Source: Mycolicibacterium sediminis (GTDB lineage: Bacteria; Actinomycetota; Actinomycetes; Mycobacteriales; Mycobacteriaceae). Taken from it: a stretch of DNA of 64,000 bases. Of the stretch, positions 1 through 9,759 are shown in pieces; position 1 is the first letter of the stretch, and the number at the start of each line of letters is the position of its first letter. The notes beneath the pieces were generated by a model. The model was not told where the DNA came from, ran no database searches, and saw nothing but the letters and a program-made list of their open reading frames with translations. A program made the translations under genes and the position numbers. The stretch is from the NCBI RefSeq assembly GCF_010731735.1, contig NZ_AP022588.1, forward strand, positions 248,001 to 312,000, in the 5' to 3' direction.

Positions 1-12
1 GCCGCTGACGCC

Positions 13-1233
13 TCACGGCATGTGGTCCAGCAGCATCCGTGCCGCCAGTGTGACCCGGGACCGGTCGAACGTCATGGCCATGTCGAAGCGCCGGTCCCCG
101 TCGTCCTCCGACGAGTCCGGCTCATCCCACTCCCGGGCGATCAGCGCCGCGCTGCAGTCCGGCCCGAGGATCACGAGCGCCCACTCCCGACAGAGCGGAT
201 CCCCGGCCACCAGGTCCACGCCGCGGATGCGGGGATGGATGTCCTCCGGCACGAGCTGACCGAACACTGCCACCAGCGGACTGGTCTCGGCCAACCGGCG
301 ATACGTCGCCTCGGTGGCCCCCGAGAAGTACCGGACGTGCTGCAGCGTCGTCAGGATCATGGGCGGGCTGTCCGCCGCGCCCGCGAGGCGTTCGATCTGC
401 CGGGTGAAGGCGAGCAGAGTGTCCTTGCGCACCACCCGCTTCGGCAGTCCGTCGGTGACCAACTCGAAGATCGACGGCGTGGCCGGTAGCTTCGCCGGCG
501 CCTGGGACGTGGGACCCGACCACCGCGCGGACTGGAACTCGAGTGCGCTGGGCACGCCGAACCGGTAACCCTGTCCGAGTTCCGCCCCGTACGCGAGCGC
601 CTGCTCGAGGTGCTCGTCGGTCTCGATCCCCTCGGCGACGATGATCGACCCGGTGCGTTCGTGGTGCGCCATCACCGCGGCGAGGGTGCGGGCCTGCGAC
701 CCATCCGGTTGCCCCTGGATGAGCGCCATGTCCAACTTGATGATCTCCGGGGACAGCACGTCGAGTAGCGCCAACGAATCAGCATGTGCGCCAACGTCGT
801 CCAGCGCGATTGCGAAGCCGTCGGCGCGCAGCGCCGCGACCTTCCGCAGCATCGCGTGCGGGTGGGACAGGAGACCCCGCTCGGTCAACTCGATGACGAC
901 GGCGAATTCATGGGCCGCCTTGGCCAGCGCATCGCTCGGATCGCCGCCGGGACCCACCGCGGGCTCTGCGTTGATGGCCAGCAGCATGCCCGGGGTCGAC
1001 TCGCCGTCGAACGCCATCGACGCCGCCCGGTCGATGCAGAGTGCGTCGAGGTCGGCCAACAGACCCTCCGACTGGGCGTGCGCGAACACCGCCGACGGCG
1101 ACAGTCGCGGATGTGCGGGCCACCGAGCCAGCGCCTCGTACCCGATGATCTCCTGGCTGGGCAGCGTCACGATCGGTTGGAACACCGTCTGCAGGCCCAC
1201 CCCCCGGGCGGCGTCACCCAGACCGGCCGTCAC
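13..1233 (-). CDS. EAL-domain c-di-GMP phosphodiesterase with C-terminal DICT domain
   Basis: Predicted cytoplasmic c-di-GMP phosphodiesterase of 406 aa. The EAL domain fills about residues 10-235 and keeps the residues expected for metal binding and catalysis: EAL at 33-35, N88, E115, the DD pair at 145-146, K166 and E201, followed by a GQGY-FG loop near 220-226. The remaining ~170 residues match what I know as the DICT sensory domain, which often accompanies EAL or GGDEF domains; that assignment is from memory of the family. The GTG start is the only one in frame before an upstream stop. About 190 bases separate it from the sseB end on the same strand, so it probably has its own promoter. 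No transmembrane segment is seen. Confidence 0.85.
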   Translation of the reverse strand: MTAGLGDAARGVGLQTVFQPIVTLPSQEIIGYEALARWPAHPRLSPSAVFAHAQSEGLLADLDALCIDRAASMAFDGESTPGMLLAINAEPAVGPGGDPSDALAKAAHEFAVVIELTERGLLSHPHAMLRKVAALRADGFAIALDDVGAHADSLALLDVLSPEIIKLDMALIQGQPDGSQARTLAAVMAHHERTGSIIVAEGIETDEHLEQALAYGAELGQGYRFGVPSALEFQSARWSGPTSQAPAKLPATPSIFELVTDGLPKRVVRKDTLLAFTRQIERLAGAADSPPMILTTLQHVRYFSGATEATYRRLAETSPLVAVFGQLVPEDIHPRIRGVDLVAGDPLCREWALVILGPDCSAALIAREWDEPDSSEDDGDRRFDMAMTFDRSRVTLAARMLLDHMP

Positions 1234-1424
1234 CGGACCGACCGCGATGGACGGGCATCGTCACACCCGGCCCGGGACCCGTTGGCGAAGTCGGCCGGCG
1301 TTGCCACGCTTGCGGCAGACGCGCGCGGACGCCACGAAGTGGCGCGCCGCAGATCAGGTGCCATGGTTCCCTCTAGGTGCCCAAAGAAACGGCGGACAAA
1401 CACGACGCCGTCCTTCGTAACGCG

Positions 1425-2252
1425 TCAGTAACCCGTTGCGACCGGCCGATCCGGCTCTGCGCACCACTGCGACCACGACCCCGGGAACAGTGCCAGCGGC
1501 CTGCCGATCGCCGCGGACGCCGCAACCACCACCGATGCGGTCACACCCGACCCGCAGTACGCGGCGTTCGCGGCGGCAAGCATCGCGCGCAGATCACCGT
1601 CCGGCAGGAAGGTGCCGTCCTCGTCGAGCACCGACGTGCTGGGCACGTTCACCGCTCCCGGCACGTGTCCGGCAACCGGATCGATCGGCTCGACCTCGCC
1701 GCGGAACCGCTCCGGGGCACGGGCGTCGACCAGTCCACCCGTCGTGGCCGCGTCGTCGGCGGTGATCGTCGGTAGCGCACCGGCGTGCAGATCGTCGTGG
1801 CCGACGGTGACGTCACCGCGCTCCGCCGAGCCGGAGCCCGTCTCGATCTCACCGCCGGCGGCCCGCCACGCCGCCAGCCCGCCGTCGAGGATCCGCACCG
1901 CAGGGATGCCGGCCGCGGTCAGCACCCACCACGCGCGGGCGGATCCGGCGCGATTCCAATCGTCGTAGACCACCACGGGGACGTCGGACCGGATGCCCGA
2001 CCGTCGCGCTGCCGCCTGGACCGCCGCCCCAGACGGCAAGGGGTGCCTGCCACGTCCCGGCACGTCGTGGTCGGTCAGGTCGTCGTCGAGTGAGACGTAG
2101 ACCGCGCCGGGCACGTGGCCGGTCTCGTAGTCGGCCCGACCGTCGGGGCGGGCCAACTGCCACCGCACGTCGAGGACGGTCGCGGCGCCATCCGCGAGTA
2201 GAGCGCGCAGGTCGGCGGCGGTGATCAGAACGTCGGCACGGTTCGAGGTCAC
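1425..2252 (-). CDS. sseB: Sulfurtransferase, tandem rhodanese (SseB-like)
   Basis: Transfers sulfur from thiosulfate or 3-mercaptopyruvate to an acceptor; cytoplasmic, 275 aa. Two rhodanese domains are visible. The N-terminal one has Asp in place of the catalytic Cys (motif VVYDDWNRAGSA), as expected for a non-catalytic domain. The C-terminal one carries CGSGVTA with the catalytic Cys at about residue 233, the loop type of mercaptopyruvate sulfurtransferases. The protein closely resembles M. tuberculosis SseB as I recall it. The GTG at 2252 gives the natural N terminus just before LITAADLRALL; an in-frame extension to 2498 would run over the divergent bluB gene and is rejected. It starts 30 bases from bluB. 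Confidence 0.85.
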   Translation of the reverse strand: MTSNRADVLITAADLRALLADGAATVLDVRWQLARPDGRADYETGHVPGAVYVSLDDDLTDHDVPGRGRHPLPSGAAVQAAARRSGIRSDVPVVVYDDWNRAGSARAWWVLTAAGIPAVRILDGGLAAWRAAGGEIETGSGSAERGDVTVGHDDLHAGALPTITADDAATTGGLVDARAPERFRGEVEPIDPVAGHVPGAVNVPSTSVLDEDGTFLPDGDLRAMLAAANAAYCGSGVTASVVVAASAAIGRPLALFPGSWSQWCAEPDRPVATGY

Positions 2253-2269
2253 CCGGTCATGCTGCCACC

Positions 2270-2275
2270 TAGGCT
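2270..2275 (+). promoter_or_regulatory. Probable -10 box of bluB, leaderless
   Basis: TAGGCT lies 7 nt before the ATG at 2283. In mycobacteria a TANNNT box 6-7 nt from the start codon usually marks a leaderless transcript. This supports the 2283 start over the in-frame start at 2259. Confidence 0.45.
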
Positions 2276-2282
2276 GGCCGCG

Positions 2283-2945
2283 ATGTCCGATCACGCCTTC
2301 ACCGACGACGAACGCCGCGCCGTCTACCGGGCGATCGCCGAACGCCGCGACATGCGCCGGTTCGTGCCCGGCGGCACCGTCGACGGCGCCGTGCTCGCCC
2401 GCCTGCTCGCCGCCGCCCACGCCGCGCCCAGCGTCGGACTGATGCAGCCGTGGCGGTTCATCCGGATCACCGACGACGTCGTGCGCCGCGACGTGCACGC
2501 CATCGTCGACGACGAGCGGCGCCTCACCGCCCAGGCGCTCGGCGCGCGCAGCGCGGAGTTCCTCGCGCTGAAGGTCGAGGGCATCCTCGAGTGCGCGGAA
2601 CTCCTGATCGTCGCCCTCGGCGACGACCGGTCACGGCACGTCTTCGGCCGCCGGACCATGCCGCAGATGGACCTCGCGTCGGTGTCGTGCGCGATCCAGA
2701 ACATGTGGCTCGCCGCGCGTGCCGAGGGGCTGGGTCTGGGGTGGGTGTCGATCTTCGATCCGGCCCGTCTGGCCGCGCTGCTCGGAATGCCCCAGGACGC
2801 CGAACCCGTTGCGGTGCTGTGCCTCGGACCGGTACCCGACTTTCCCACCCGGCCCGTTCTCGAGATCGAACGGTGGACGTCCGGACGGCCGCTGTCCGAC
2901 TTCGTCACCGAGAACGGCTGGTCGGATCGGCCGGCCGTAGGCTGA
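2283..2945 (+). CDS. bluB: 5,6-dimethylbenzimidazole synthase BluB
   Basis: Nitroreductase-fold flavoenzyme that breaks FMNH2 with O2 to form 5,6-dimethylbenzimidazole, the lower ligand of cobalamin. It is 220 aa. The RRDMRRF segment near residue 22, the [12 protein letters not shown] segment near residue 48 and the long [22 protein letters not shown] stretch are BluB signatures that separate it from ordinary nitroreductases. Start chosen at ATG 2283 because it follows a TAGGCT -10 box; an alternative in-frame start at 2259 would overlap the divergent sseB control region. It ends 5 bases before pxpA. It fits with the cobalamin-controlled cobalt uptake genes 19 kb to the right. Confidence 0.85.
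   Translation: MSDHAFTDDERRAVYRAIAERRDMRRFVPGGTVDGAVLARLLAAAHAAPSVGLMQPWRFIRITDDVVRRDVHAIVDDERRLTAQALGARSAEFLALKVEGILECAELLIVALGDDRSRHVFGRRTMPQMDLASVSCAIQNMWLAARAEGLGLGWVSIFDPARLAALLGMPQDAEPVAVLCLGPVPDFPTRPVLEIERWTSGRPLSDFVTENGWSDRPAVG
2938..2943 (+). promoter_or_regulatory. Probable -10 box of pxpA, leaderless
   Basis: TAGGCT overlaps the end of bluB and lies 7 nt before the GTG at 2951. It is identical in sequence and spacing to the box before bluB, so pxpA may be transcribed separately without a leader. Confidence 0.4.
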
Positions 2946-2950
2946 CCCGC

Positions 2951-3715
2951 GTGACACCGGCGACCATCGACCTCAACGCCGACCTCGGAGAGGGGTTCGG
3001 CGCGTGGCGGCTCGGCGACGACGAGGCGATGCTCGACGTGGTCACCAGCGCCAACGTCGCCTGCGGGTTCCACGCCGGCGACCCGGCCGGGCTGAGCCGT
3101 ACCTGTCGCGCCGCCGTCGCCCGCGGAGTCCGGATCGGGGCGCAGGTCGGCTACCGCGACCTCGCGGGCTTCGGCCGCAGGTTCATCGACGTCTCCCGCG
3201 AGGACCTCGTGGCCGACGTCGTCTATCAGATCGGCGCGCTGCAGGCTCTGGCCCGTGCTGCGGGATCGACGGTCACCTACGTCAAACCCCATGGCGCGCT
3301 GTACAACACGATCGTCACCGACGCCGGTCAAGCGGAGGCGGTCGCAGCGGCGGTGCACGCCGTCGACCCCGCGCTGCCGGTGCTCGGGCCGGCCGGATCC
3401 GCGTTCTTCGCCGCCGCCGAGCACCTCGGACTGCGGACCGTCCCCGAGGCATTCGCCGACCGCGCCTACACGCCCGACGGCACCCTGGTGTCGCGACGCG
3501 AGGAGGGTGCCGTCCTGCACGACGTCGCCGCGATCGCCGATCGCGTGGCGACCATGGTCCAGCACGGTCGGGTGACCGCCGTCGACGGATCCACCGTCGC
3601 GATCACCGCCGAATCGGTCTGCGTGCACGGTGATTCACCCGGCGCGGTTCAGATCGCCCACGCCGTCCGCCAACGCCTGCTCGACGACGGCGTCCTACTC
3701 GAGGGGTTCGTCTGA
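2951..3715 (+). CDS. pxpA: 5-oxoprolinase subunit A, LamB/YcsF family
   Basis: Belongs to the LamB/YcsF family, whose PxpA member works with PxpB and PxpC in ATP-dependent opening of 5-oxoproline to glutamate. It is 254 aa, the usual length. Seen: [11 protein letters not shown] near the N terminus, [11 protein letters not shown] around residue 33, and KPHGALYN around residue 110, all family signatures. The GTG at 2951 is chosen because an in-frame extension to 2450 runs through bluB. No pxpB or pxpC partner is in the window. The stop codon overlaps the ATG of the following hydrolase (TGATG), so translation is probably coupled. Confidence 0.85.
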   Translation: MTPATIDLNADLGEGFGAWRLGDDEAMLDVVTSANVACGFHAGDPAGLSRTCRAAVARGVRIGAQVGYRDLAGFGRRFIDVSREDLVADVVYQIGALQALARAAGSTVTYVKPHGALYNTIVTDAGQAEAVAAAVHAVDPALPVLGPAGSAFFAAAEHLGLRTVPEAFADRAYTPDGTLVSRREEGAVLHDVAAIADRVATMVQHGRVTAVDGSTVAITAESVCVHGDSPGAVQIAHAVRQRLLDDGVLLEGFV

Positions 3716-4635
3716 TGCGACTCAAGCTCGGCAGGCCCGACCTCGCCGACCACGCGGCGCGCTTCGACGCCCCACCGGCCGCGGCCGGCGCGCCCCTGAC
3801 CGTCGCCTGGGCCGGCGTCACCACCTTGCTCGTCGACGACGGCGAGTCCGCCATCATGACCGACGGCTTCTTCTCCCGGCCAGGTCTGGTGGCCGTCGGG
3901 ACGCGCAAGCTGGCGCCGTCGGGACCCCGCATCGACGGCAGCCTCGCGCGTCTCGGCGTCGAACGCCTCGCCGCGGTCCTACCCGTCCACACCCACTTCG
4001 ACCACGCGATGGACAGTGCCGTCGTCGCCGCCCGGACCGGCGCGACACTCGTCGGCGGCACCTCGACCGCCAACGTCGGACGCGGCGGTGGCCTGACCGA
4101 GGATCGGATCGTCGTCGCGACACCCGGCACCGCACTACGACTCGGGGCGTTCGACGTGACGCTCGTGATCGGTGACCACTGCCCGCCAGATCGCTTCCCC
4201 GGCCCCGTCACCCGCCCGGTCGTCCCGCCGGTCAAGGCGGCCGCATACCGCTGCGGGGAATCCTGGTCGACGCTCATCGCGCACCGCCCGACCGCTCGGA
4301 CCATGCTCGTCGTCGGCAGCGCGGGCTTCGTGCCCGGTGCGCTGACGGGACACCGCGCCGACGTCGCCTACCTCGGCATCGGTCAACTCGGCCTGCAGTC
4401 CGAGCGGTACGTCACCGACTACTGGAACGAGACGGTGCGCACCGTCGGCGCCAGACGCGTGGTGCTGATCCACTGGGACGACTTCTTCCGCCCGCTGCAC
4501 CAGCCGCTGCGCGCGCTGCCCTACGCAGGCGACGACATGAACGCGTCGATGCGGGTGCTGACCCGGCTGGCACGCGAGGACGACGTACCGCTGCACCTGC
4601 CCACCCTGTGGGAGCGCTGCGATCCGTGGACCTGA
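3715..4635 (+). CDS. MBL-fold metallo-hydrolase (Rv3577-type)
   Basis: Metallo-beta-lactamase fold hydrolase of the lactamase_B_2 type, 306 aa; substrate unknown. The zinc motif is complete: H92-x-H94-x-D96-H97 in HTHFDHAMD. Further candidate ligands are an H in VIGDHCPP and the late HWDDFF segment. No signal peptide is seen. The ATG overlaps the stop of pxpA by one base, and the 3' end overlaps the following permease gene. The pair hydrolase-permease is conserved in M. tuberculosis (Rv3577-Rv3578), so the two may act together, but no function is established from sequence. Confidence 0.85.
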   Translation: MRLKLGRPDLADHAARFDAPPAAAGAPLTVAWAGVTTLLVDDGESAIMTDGFFSRPGLVAVGTRKLAPSGPRIDGSLARLGVERLAAVLPVHTHFDHAMDSAVVAARTGATLVGGTSTANVGRGGGLTEDRIVVATPGTALRLGAFDVTLVIGDHCPPDRFPGPVTRPVVPPVKAAAYRCGESWSTLIAHRPTARTMLVVGSAGFVPGALTGHRADVAYLGIGQLGLQSERYVTDYWNETVRTVGARRVVLIHWDDFFRPLHQPLRALPYAGDDMNASMRVLTRLAREDDVPLHLPTLWERCDPWT

Positions 4636-5870
4636 CGCTGGCGCTGCTCGCGCTCGCGGCGGTGTTGCTGTTCGCGCTGATCCGGCCGCGCAACCTGCCC
4701 GAGGCCGTCGCCGCGGTCCCCGCCGCGGGCCTCCTGATCGCCGCCGGGGTGGTCACGCCGAAGGACGCGTGGGCGGAGGTGCTGGATCTGCTCCCCGTCG
4801 TCGGGTTCCTCGCCGCGGTGCTGGTGCTGGCCAAGCTCTGCGACGACGAGGGACTCTTCCACGCGGCAGGCGTCGCGATGGCCAGGCGGAGTGCCGGTGA
4901 CCCGCGGCGCCTGCTCGTCACGGTGTTCGTCATCGCCGCGGTCACGACGGCCGTGCTCAGCCTCGACGCGACCGTCGTGCTGCTGACGCCGGTCGTCCTC
5001 GCCACCGCGCGCACGCTCGGCGTTCCGTCTCGCCCGCACGCGTACGCCACCGCGCACCTGGCCAACAGCGCGTCGCTGCTGATGCCGGTCTCCAACCTCA
5101 CCAACCTGCTGGCGTTCACCACCGCCGGCCTGACGTTCGCGCACTTCACCGCGATCATGACGCTGCCGTGGCTGCTGGTGATCGCCGGCGAGTTCATACT
5201 CCTGCGGCTCTTCTTCCGACGTGAGCTCGCCGTCGCCCCGACCGGCGACACGGCGCCGCCGCCGGCCGAGACGCCGGTCTTCGTGCTCGTCGTCCTGGGT
5301 CTCACCCTGGTCGGGTTCGCGGTCGTGTCCCTCCTCGGCGCGTCGCCGGCCTGGGCGGCGCTCGGTGGCGCCGTGGTGCTCGCGGTCCGCGCCCTGATCC
5401 GGCGGAACACCACCGTCACCGACCTCGCCCGCTCGACCAACGTGCCGTTCCTGGCGTTCGTCCTCTGCCTCGGCGTGGTGGTGACCGGCGTGATGCGCCA
5501 CGGCCTGGACACCGCGATGCGCGACGTGCTGCCGCTCGGCACGTCCTTCCCGGCCCTGCTCGGGATCGCCGCGGTCGCCGCGCTGCTGTCCAACGTGGTG
5601 AACAACCTGCCCGCCGTGCTGGTGCTGCTACCGCTGGTCGTTGCGGCCGGTCCCGCCGCCGTGCTGGCCGTGCTGATCGGCGTCAACGTCGGCCCCAACC
5701 TGACGTACCCGGGTTCGCTGTCGAACCTGCTGTGGCGCAACGTCGTCCACGGCGAGGGCATCCCCGCGCCGTTCCTGGAGTTCGGCCGCGTCGGGCTGGT
5801 CACCGTCCCGGCGACGCTGCTCCTCGGCGTCTTCGGGCTGTGGGCGTCGGTCGAGGTGCTGGGCGTCTAG
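4626..5870 (+). CDS. arsB2: ArsB-type anion permease
   Basis: Integral membrane permease of the ArsB/NhaD (ion transporter) superfamily, 414 aa with roughly 10-12 hydrophobic helices. Signature regions seen are SLDATVVLLTPVVLA, the ANSASLLMPVSNLTN re-entrant segment and the later LLSNVVNNLPAVLVL segment. M. tuberculosis Rv3578 is annotated arsB2 in the same position; substrate (arsenite or another anion) is not proven. GTG 4626 is preferred because GGGAG lies about 10 bases upstream and the protein then begins at the first helix; an alternative GTG exists at 4608. It overlaps the hydrolase gene by 10 bases. No ArsR or ArsC gene is nearby. Confidence 0.8.
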   Translation: MDLTLALLALAAVLLFALIRPRNLPEAVAAVPAAGLLIAAGVVTPKDAWAEVLDLLPVVGFLAAVLVLAKLCDDEGLFHAAGVAMARRSAGDPRRLLVTVFVIAAVTTAVLSLDATVVLLTPVVLATARTLGVPSRPHAYATAHLANSASLLMPVSNLTNLLAFTTAGLTFAHFTAIMTLPWLLVIAGEFILLRLFFRRELAVAPTGDTAPPPAETPVFVLVVLGLTLVGFAVVSLLGASPAWAALGGAVVLAVRALIRRNTTVTDLARSTNVPFLAFVLCLGVVVTGVMRHGLDTAMRDVLPLGTSFPALLGIAAVAALLSNVVNNLPAVLVLLPLVVAAGPAAVLAVLIGVNVGPNLTYPGSLSNLLWRNVVHGEGIPAPFLEFGRVGLVTVPATLLLGVFGLWASVEVLGV

Positions 5871-5878
5871 CTCTGTGT

Positions 5879-5964
5879 CGGCGAGCGTGCGCAAAGTTTG
5901 GTCTCGACCCGGCGTGTCGCCAACAGACACGCACGCTCGCCGAAGAAGTGACGCACGCTCGCCG
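5879..5964. repeat. Palindromic intergenic element between convergent genes
   Basis: A 13-base motif CGGCGAGCGTGCG at 5879-5891 recurs inverted at 5930-5942 and again inverted at 5952-5964. The first two copies can form a 13-bp stem around a 38-base loop. It fills the gap between the convergent arsB2 and rlmB genes, so a bidirectional terminator role is likely. Confidence 0.7.
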
Positions 5965-5978
5965 GAGGGGTGGGGCGT

Positions 5979-6920
5979 TCAGTAGCGGCGCTGGCGCGCG
6001 ATCTCCGCGAGCACCACGCCCGCGGCCACCGACGCATTGAGCGACTCGGTGGGACCGGCCATGGGGATCGACACGATGGCGTCGCAGTTCTCGCGCACCA
6101 GGCGCGACAACCCCTTGCCCTCGGACCCGACGACGACCACCGTCGGACCGGTCGCGTCGAGCTGGTCGAGTTCGGTGTCACCACCGGCGTCCAGACCGAC
6201 GACCTGAAGGCCTGCGTCGGCCCAACTCTGCAGCGTCCGAGTCAGATTCGTCGCCCGCGCGACCCGCAGTCGAGCGGCGGCGCCGGCGCTGGTCCTCCAC
6301 GCCACCGCGGTGACCGACGCCGACCGCCGCTGCGGGATCAGCACGCCGTGCCCACCGAACGCCGCCACCGAGCGCACGATCGCACCGAGGTTGCGCGGGT
6401 CGGAGATGTTGTCCAGCGCCACGAGCATCGCGGGCGTCGAATCGGCCAGCGCCGTGGCGAGCATGTCGTCGGGGTGCGCGTACTCGTAGGGCGGCACCTG
6501 CAGTGCGATGCCCTGGTGCAGACCATTGCTGCTCATGCGGTCGAGATCGTGCTTCTGCACCTCGAGGATCGCGATGCCCGCATCGGCGGCCCGCTGCACG
6601 GATTCGGTGAGTCGCTCGTCGGACTCCGCGCCGAGCATCACCCACAGCGCGGTCGCGGGCACGCCCGCCCGCAGGCACTCGACGACCGGGTTGCGACCGA
6701 GTACGACCTCGGTCTCGTCGGTCTTCTTCTGCCGGCCCTGCGCGGACCGGGCGACCTTCGCAGCTCGCTTGCCCGCCGGGTGATGCGGCCGCGCGCTCGC
6801 CGGCGGCGTCGCGCCCCTGCCCTCGAGGCCGCGGCGGCGTTGGCCGCCGGATCCGACCTGCGGGCCCTTCTTGGTGCCTTCCTTGCGGATGGCACCGCGG
6901 CGTTGTGAATTACCAGCCAT
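5979..6920 (-). CDS. rlmB: 23S rRNA 2'-O-ribose methyltransferase (TrmH/RlmB family)
   Basis: SPOUT-class SAM-dependent RNA 2'-O-methyltransferase, 313 aa. A basic, low-complexity N-terminal tail of ~70 residues precedes a substrate-binding domain and the C-terminal SPOUT knot. The three SPOUT motifs are seen: [24 protein letters not shown] and the [14 protein letters not shown] segment. The start is the ATG at 6920 (MAGNSQRRG); in-frame sequence upstream runs into cysS and is rejected. It follows cysS by 28 bases and is probably the last gene of the carD-ispF-cysS-rlmB run. M. tuberculosis calls it TsnR/Rv3579c. Confidence 0.9.
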   Translation of the reverse strand: MAGNSQRRGAIRKEGTKKGPQVGSGGQRRRGLEGRGATPPASARPHHPAGKRAAKVARSAQGRQKKTDETEVVLGRNPVVECLRAGVPATALWVMLGAESDERLTESVQRAADAGIAILEVQKHDLDRMSSNGLHQGIALQVPPYEYAHPDDMLATALADSTPAMLVALDNISDPRNLGAIVRSVAAFGGHGVLIPQRRSASVTAVAWRTSAGAAARLRVARATNLTRTLQSWADAGLQVVGLDAGGDTELDQLDATGPTVVVVGSEGKGLSRLVRENCDAIVSIPMAGPTESLNASVAAGVVLAEIARQRRY

Positions 6921-6948
6921 CGTCAGTCCCGTCGCCCTGCTTCGTCGG

Positions 6949-8358
6949 TCACTTGTCAGTCCCGTCCAACAGCGACCACTGCGGCCCGTCGGCGGTGTCG
7001 GTGACCTCGATGCCCGCCGCCTTGAGCCGGTCGCGGATCTCGTCGGCCTGCGCCCAGTCCCGGTTGGCGCGGGCGTCGGCACGCTGCACCAGCGCCCACT
7101 GCACCAGTTCGTCCACCGCGGCCAGCGCCGCCGAGGTCTCGTCGCGCGACTCCCACCGCTCGTCGAGCGGATCGCACCCGAGGATGCCCATCATCGCGCG
7201 GATCGACCGCGCGTGCGTCATGGCCGTCGCGTGATCGCCGGCGTCGAGCGCACGGTTGCCCTCCGCGCGCGCCGCATGCACCTCGGCCAGTGCGGCGGGC
7301 ACGGCGAGATCGTCGTCGAGCGCCGCCGCGAACTTCGGCGTCCAGTCTCCCGGCACCACCGCGCCGACGCGGCTGCGCACTCGGTGCAGCAGGTCCTCGA
7401 TGCCGGTGTAGGCGTTGACGGCGTCCTCCAGCGCGTTCTCGGAGAACTCCAGCATCGACCGGTAGTGCGCGCTGCCCAGGTAGTAGCGCAGTTCCGCGGG
7501 CCGGACCCGCTGAAGCACGGCGGGGATCGACAGCACGTTTCCGAGCGACTTGCTCATCTTCTCGCCGCCGAGGGTGACCCACCCGTTGTGCAGCCAGAAC
7601 CGGGCGAAGTCGTCGCCTGCTGCCGTCGCCTGGGCGATCTCGTTCTCGTGGTGCGGGAAGACCAGGTCCATCCCGCCCGCGTGGATGTCGAAGGCCGACC
7701 CAAGATATGCCTCGCACATCGCGACGCACTCGGTGTGCCAGCCCGGCCTGCCCGGACCCCAGGGCGTCGGCCACGACGGCTCCCCGGGCTTCGCGCCCTT
7801 CCACAGCGTGAAGTCGCGCTGGTCGCGCTTGAGCGTGGCGGTGCCCTCACCCTGGTGCACGTCGTCGATGCGATGGTTGGACAGCACGCCGTAGTCGGGC
7901 TGGCTGAGCACGTCGAAGTAGACGTCGCCGCCGCTGGCGTAGGCGTGGCCGCGCTCGATCAGCCGCTCGATCAGCTCGACCATCTGGGTGATGTGCCCGG
8001 TGGCGCGCGGCTCGGCCGACGGTGGCAGTACCCCCAGCGCGTCGTAGGCGGCGCTGAAGGCACGCTCGTAGGTGGCGGCCCACTCCCACCACGGACGGCC
8101 CGCGTCGGCGGCCTTGTTCAGGATCTTGTCGTCGATGTCGGTGACGTTGCGGATGAAGGCGACGTCGTAGCCCTTGGCGGTGAGCCAGCGCCGGAGTACG
8201 TCGAACGCGACACCGCTGCGCACGTGACCGATGTGGGGAAGCCCCTGCACGGTCGCCCCGCAGAGGTAGATGGAGACGTGTCCCTCGCGCAGAGGCACGA
8301 AGTCGCGCACGCCACCGGTCATGGTGTCGTGGAGGCGCAACCCCGCGTGATCAGTCAC
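6949..8358 (-). CDS. cysS: Cysteinyl-tRNA synthetase
   Basis: Class I aminoacyl-tRNA synthetase charging tRNA-Cys with cysteine, 469 aa. The HIGH motif appears as [10 protein letters not shown] near residue 40 and KMSKS appears as EKMSKSLG near residue 270. Zinc-binding Cys and His (CGATVQ near residue 33, the GWHTEC segment, and HHENE) are all present. The start is GTG at 8358. It lies 29 bases downstream of ispF on the same strand, the conserved mycobacterial order. Confidence 0.95.
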   Translation of the reverse strand: MTDHAGLRLHDTMTGGVRDFVPLREGHVSIYLCGATVQGLPHIGHVRSGVAFDVLRRWLTAKGYDVAFIRNVTDIDDKILNKAADAGRPWWEWAATYERAFSAAYDALGVLPPSAEPRATGHITQMVELIERLIERGHAYASGGDVYFDVLSQPDYGVLSNHRIDDVHQGEGTATLKRDQRDFTLWKGAKPGEPSWPTPWGPGRPGWHTECVAMCEAYLGSAFDIHAGGMDLVFPHHENEIAQATAAGDDFARFWLHNGWVTLGGEKMSKSLGNVLSIPAVLQRVRPAELRYYLGSAHYRSMLEFSENALEDAVNAYTGIEDLLHRVRSRVGAVVPGDWTPKFAAALDDDLAVPAALAEVHAARAEGNRALDAGDHATAMTHARSIRAMMGILGCDPLDERWESRDETSAALAAVDELVQWALVQRADARANRDWAQADEIRDRLKAAGIEVTDTADGPQWSLLDGTDK

Positions 8359-8387
8359 GACGGGCCAGCTTACCGGCCAGATCGGCG

Positions 8388-8864
8388 CTAATCGTCATCG
8401 CCGACCACGAGGGCCGTCGCGATGGCGGCCAGACCTTCGCCGCGACCGGTGAGACCCAGGCCGTCGGTCGTGGTCGCCGACACGGACACCGGGCCGCCGA
8501 GCAGGTCCGACAGCACGCGTTGCGCCTCTTCCCGTCGTGGCCCGATCTTCGGCCTGTTACCGATCACCTGGACGACGGCGTTGCCCAGTCGCCACCCCTC
8601 GCCCTCGAGGAGACCGCGGACGTGGCGGAGCATGTCCGCCCCACTGACGCCGTGCCACTCGGGCCGGTCGGTGCCGAACACCGTGCCCAAATCGCCGAGA
8701 CCTGCCGCGCTCAGCAGAGCGTCGCACAGGGCGTGAGCTGCGACGTCGCCGTCCGAATGGCCGGCGCAGCCGTCGGCGTCGTCGAAGACGAGGCACAGCA
8801 GACGGCACTGACGTCCACCCTCGATGGGATGGACGTCAGTGCCCTGCCCGATGCGGAAGCTCAC
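8388..8864 (-). CDS. ispF: 2-C-methyl-D-erythritol 2,4-cyclodiphosphate synthase
   Basis: Catalyses formation of MEcPP in the MEP isoprenoid pathway; 158 aa, normal length. The zinc residues are in GTDVHPIE near the N terminus and in [14 protein letters not shown]; the C-terminal [20 protein letters not shown] block is intact. The start is GTG at 8864, with no convincing ribosome binding site. Upstream, only 46 bases separate it from carD; the ispD gene that normally sits there in mycobacteria is absent. A short 16-codon frame (GTG at 8886) overlaps the start and could couple translation, but this is speculative. Confidence 0.92.
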   Translation of the reverse strand: MSFRIGQGTDVHPIEGGRQCRLLCLVFDDADGCAGHSDGDVAAHALCDALLSAAGLGDLGTVFGTDRPEWHGVSGADMLRHVRGLLEGEGWRLGNAVVQVIGNRPKIGPRREEAQRVLSDLLGGPVSVSATTTDGLGLTGRGEGLAAIATALVVGDDD

Positions 8865-8897
8865 GAGGGACGGCGCTGGAGTTCACGGCCGCCCCGG

Positions 8898-8910
8898 ACG
8901 GATGTCTCCG

Positions 8911-8913
<3 letters not shown>
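8898..8913. terminator. Small hairpin at the carD stop codon
   Basis: GACGGA and TCCGTC form a perfect 6-bp stem around a 4-base loop, and the hairpin overlaps the carD stop codon. There is no T-run. It could attenuate or process the carD-ispF transcript; the evidence is weak. Confidence 0.3.

Positions 8914-9759
<846 letters not shown>

Noticed and set aside
4412..5803. 463-codon frame opposite the permease
   Set aside because: Low-complexity Ser/Thr/Arg shadow of a membrane-protein gene with clear helices on the other strand.
8837..8886. 16-codon frame overlapping the ispF start as a possible ispD remnant
   Set aside because: The peptide has no similarity to any IspD segment I know and is too short to judge; kept only as a comment under ispF.
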